Positions 62,873 to 64,000 of a stretch of DNA of 64,000 nucleotides are shown in pieces. The notes below the pieces were generated by a model. It searched no databases, had not been told where the DNA came from, and saw nothing but the letters and a program-made list of their open reading frames with translations. The stretch covers positions 62,001 through 126,000 of the forward strand of contig NZ_SRXO01000011.1 in NCBI RefSeq assembly GCF_008360935.1, written 5' to 3'. The position numbers and the translations under genes were made by a program. This DNA is from Siccirubricoccus phaeus (GTDB taxonomy: Bacteria > Pseudomonadota > Alphaproteobacteria > Acetobacterales > Acetobacteraceae). Position 1 is the stretch's first letter. The number at the start of each line of letters is the position of its first letter.

Positions 62873-63841
62873 TCACTCGGCCTGGTCGGCCTCCGCCTCC
62901 CCCAGCAGCGCGCCGAAGATCCAGCCCTGCGGCACCGCCTCCCCCACCTGCACCCAGCCATCCCGCCTGGCATGGGCGCTGAATTCCTCCCCCCGCCGGG
63001 CCAGGCGCAGCACCTTGCCGCCGAGGTCGGGGCTCTCCCGCAGGTTGGCGGTCTTCTGCACCACCACCCGGGGCAAGGCCGGCGGCGGCGCGAAGACCGG
63101 GGCGGCGGCGGCGGGCGGCGGCGCCATGGCGGCCACCGGCAGGGCCTCGCCCCCCGCGAGCGCTGCCGCCGGGGCCGCCGGCGCGGCTGCCCGCACCGGC
63201 GCCGGCTCCGCCGCGGGCCAGAGCGCCGCCAGGCCGAACCCGCCCAGCGCCGCCACCCCCATGCCGATCGCCATGGCGAGCGGCAGGCGGCTCGGCGGCC
63301 GGGGCGCATCCGGGTGGTCCCGCCGCGCCCCCGCGACCCAGGCCGGCACCGGCCGGCCCGGGCGCCGCAGCCGCCCCTCCGGCACCGGCACCGCCTCGGG
63401 CGCCGGCGCCTCGCCCGCCCCGGGCCGCAGCACCGCGCGGCGCAGCGCCGCCACCCAGCCCTCGCCGCCCGGCAGGTCCAGCGGCGGCCAGGCGGCGAAG
63501 CCCGCTTCCAGCCGTGCCGGCAGGTCCGCCTCCTCCCCGGGCGCCAGATCCAGGGCCAGCATCGGCAGGGTGCCGGGATAGAGGGCGACGAAGCCCGTCA
63601 CCTCCAGCCGGTGGCAGAGCGCCGCCAGCGCGGCCCGGGCGGCGGGCAGGTCCGGCGCCAGCAGCGCCAGGCCGATGCCCGGGTGCAGCAGGATGTCCAC
63701 CTCCCGCGGCCCCTGGCCCAGATCGATCCGGCGCAGCCCTTCCCAGCCCGGTGCCAGCCCCGCCATCAGCGGGTCTTCCCCCGCCTCCCCGGCGCGCATC
63801 GGGCGTTGCAGGCGATAGACGATTTCCGGCGTCGCGGTCAT
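62873..63841 (-). CDS. Membrane-anchored protein with C-terminal SH3-like domain
   Basis: The 322-residue protein has a cytoplasmic N-terminal half (about 1-180), one membrane helix (LAMAIGMGVAALGGFGLAAL, about 190-210), an alanine/proline linker and a bacterial SH3 domain (VVVQKTANLRESPDLGGKVL to the end). The N-terminal part resembles no family I know. It may sense or bind peptidoglycan. ATG 63841 is preferred over 63997 for its GGGGGC site. Confidence 0.7.
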   Translation of the reverse strand: MTATPEIVYRLQRPMRAGEAGEDPLMAGLAPGWEGLRRIDLGQGPREVDILLHPGIGLALLAPDLPAARAALAALCHRLEVTGFVALYPGTLPMLALDLAPGEEADLPARLEAGFAAWPPLDLPGGEGWVAALRRAVLRPGAGEAPAPEAVPVPEGRLRRPGRPVPAWVAGARRDHPDAPRPPSRLPLAMAIGMGVAALGGFGLAALWPAAEPAPVRAAAPAAPAAALAGGEALPVAAMAPPPAAAAPVFAPPPALPRVVVQKTANLRESPDLGGKVLRLARRGEEFSAHARRDGWVQVGEAVPQGWIFGALLGEAEADQAE

Positions 63842-63912
63842 GGCAGCCCCCTTCGCGCCGCGCCGCCGGGGCCGATTCACATGGCGTGAAGACTCCCCCG
63901 GAACATGGTCCC

Positions 63913-63967
63913 GGAACAGCTTCAGCCTGGCCGGACGCGCAAGGTCCGGCCAGGCTGAAGCTGTTCC
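63913..63967. repeat. Perfect 24-bp inverted repeat
   Basis: Left arm 63913-63936 and right arm 63944-63967 are exact complements over 24 bp, around a seven-base loop GCGCAAG. Arms begin GGAACAGCTTCAGCCTGGCC. No T-run follows on either strand. It is upstream of the SH3-protein start at 63841 and could be a terminator of a gene beyond the window, an attenuator or part of a mobile element. Confidence 0.75.
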
Positions 63968-64000
63968 AGGCGGCACGGCCACTTCCCCTCGGGCCACAAC

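Overview
This is a chromosomal window from a very GC-rich alphaproteobacterium. The gene content points to the Acetobacteraceae, probably a Roseomonas-like organism: two Bug-type tripartite tricarboxylate receptors, a Ros/MucR regulator, a fur-olsB pair, a ureDABCEFG-ureJ operon and many hairpin-rich intergenic repeats. The family assignment is inferred from content, since no rRNA or other marker gene is present. I saw no rRNA, tRNA, CRISPR array, intact insertion sequence or prophage.

Layout. 1-8.3 kb: gene tail, methyltransferase, YdcF-like protein, cysK, nfi, a zinc-binding ZnuA-type protein with an apparent Zur box at its start codon, a zinc-ribbon protein, a prolyl aminopeptidase and a YciF-like ferritin-fold protein. 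8.6-17 kb: WYL-like orphan, lepA, a TTT receptor, an alpha/beta hydrolase, a VOC protein, a prolyl-tRNA editing protein, a thioredoxin-TPR protein and a Lon-N protein. 17-24.6 kb: nitrogen salvage, with the urease operon on the minus strand and allA-puuE divergent on the plus strand. AllA releases urea from ureidoglycolate, which urease can hydrolyse. A third cistron after puuE is broken at a nine-copy 24-bp tandem repeat.

25-33.4 kb: ampG, a DUF486 protein, ald, lolA, a class-I glutamine amidotransferase-like hydrolase, a candidate small RNA with its own terminator, an FAH-family hydrolase, xthA and an OmpR-type regulator. 33.4-34.4 kb: a lower-GC island with a HEPN-domain protein and an unknown partner. 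34.5-39.6 kb: RND efflux genes divergent from a TetR regulator, with a clear operator between them. 39.7-44.2 kb: tsaB-rimI, a TusA-like protein, mucR, fur-olsB and a small conserved-looking protein. 44.2-51 kb: aldo/keto reductase with a divergent AraC regulator, then lptF-lptG-lptD. 51-64 kb: Uma2 nuclease-like protein, FAD-linked oxidase, DUF2946 plus TonB receptor, panE, an MNT-HEPN pair, a second TTT receptor, a flavin monooxygenase, a free-standing biotinyl-carrier domain, an HpcH/HpaI aldolase and an SH3-domain membrane protein.

The most striking non-coding feature is the density of dispersed repeats. At least five families sit between genes, often directly after stop codons. They include a MITE-like pair with terminal inverted repeats, a 97-bp element in two opposite orientations, and repeats that appear to supply stop codons (olsB, ampG) or a C-terminal tail (ampG). 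The best candidates for undescribed biology are the HEPN/partner module at 33475-34358, the structured RNA near 30295-30413, the 24-bp array at 24670-24884 and a perfect 24-bp-stem hairpin at 63913-63967.
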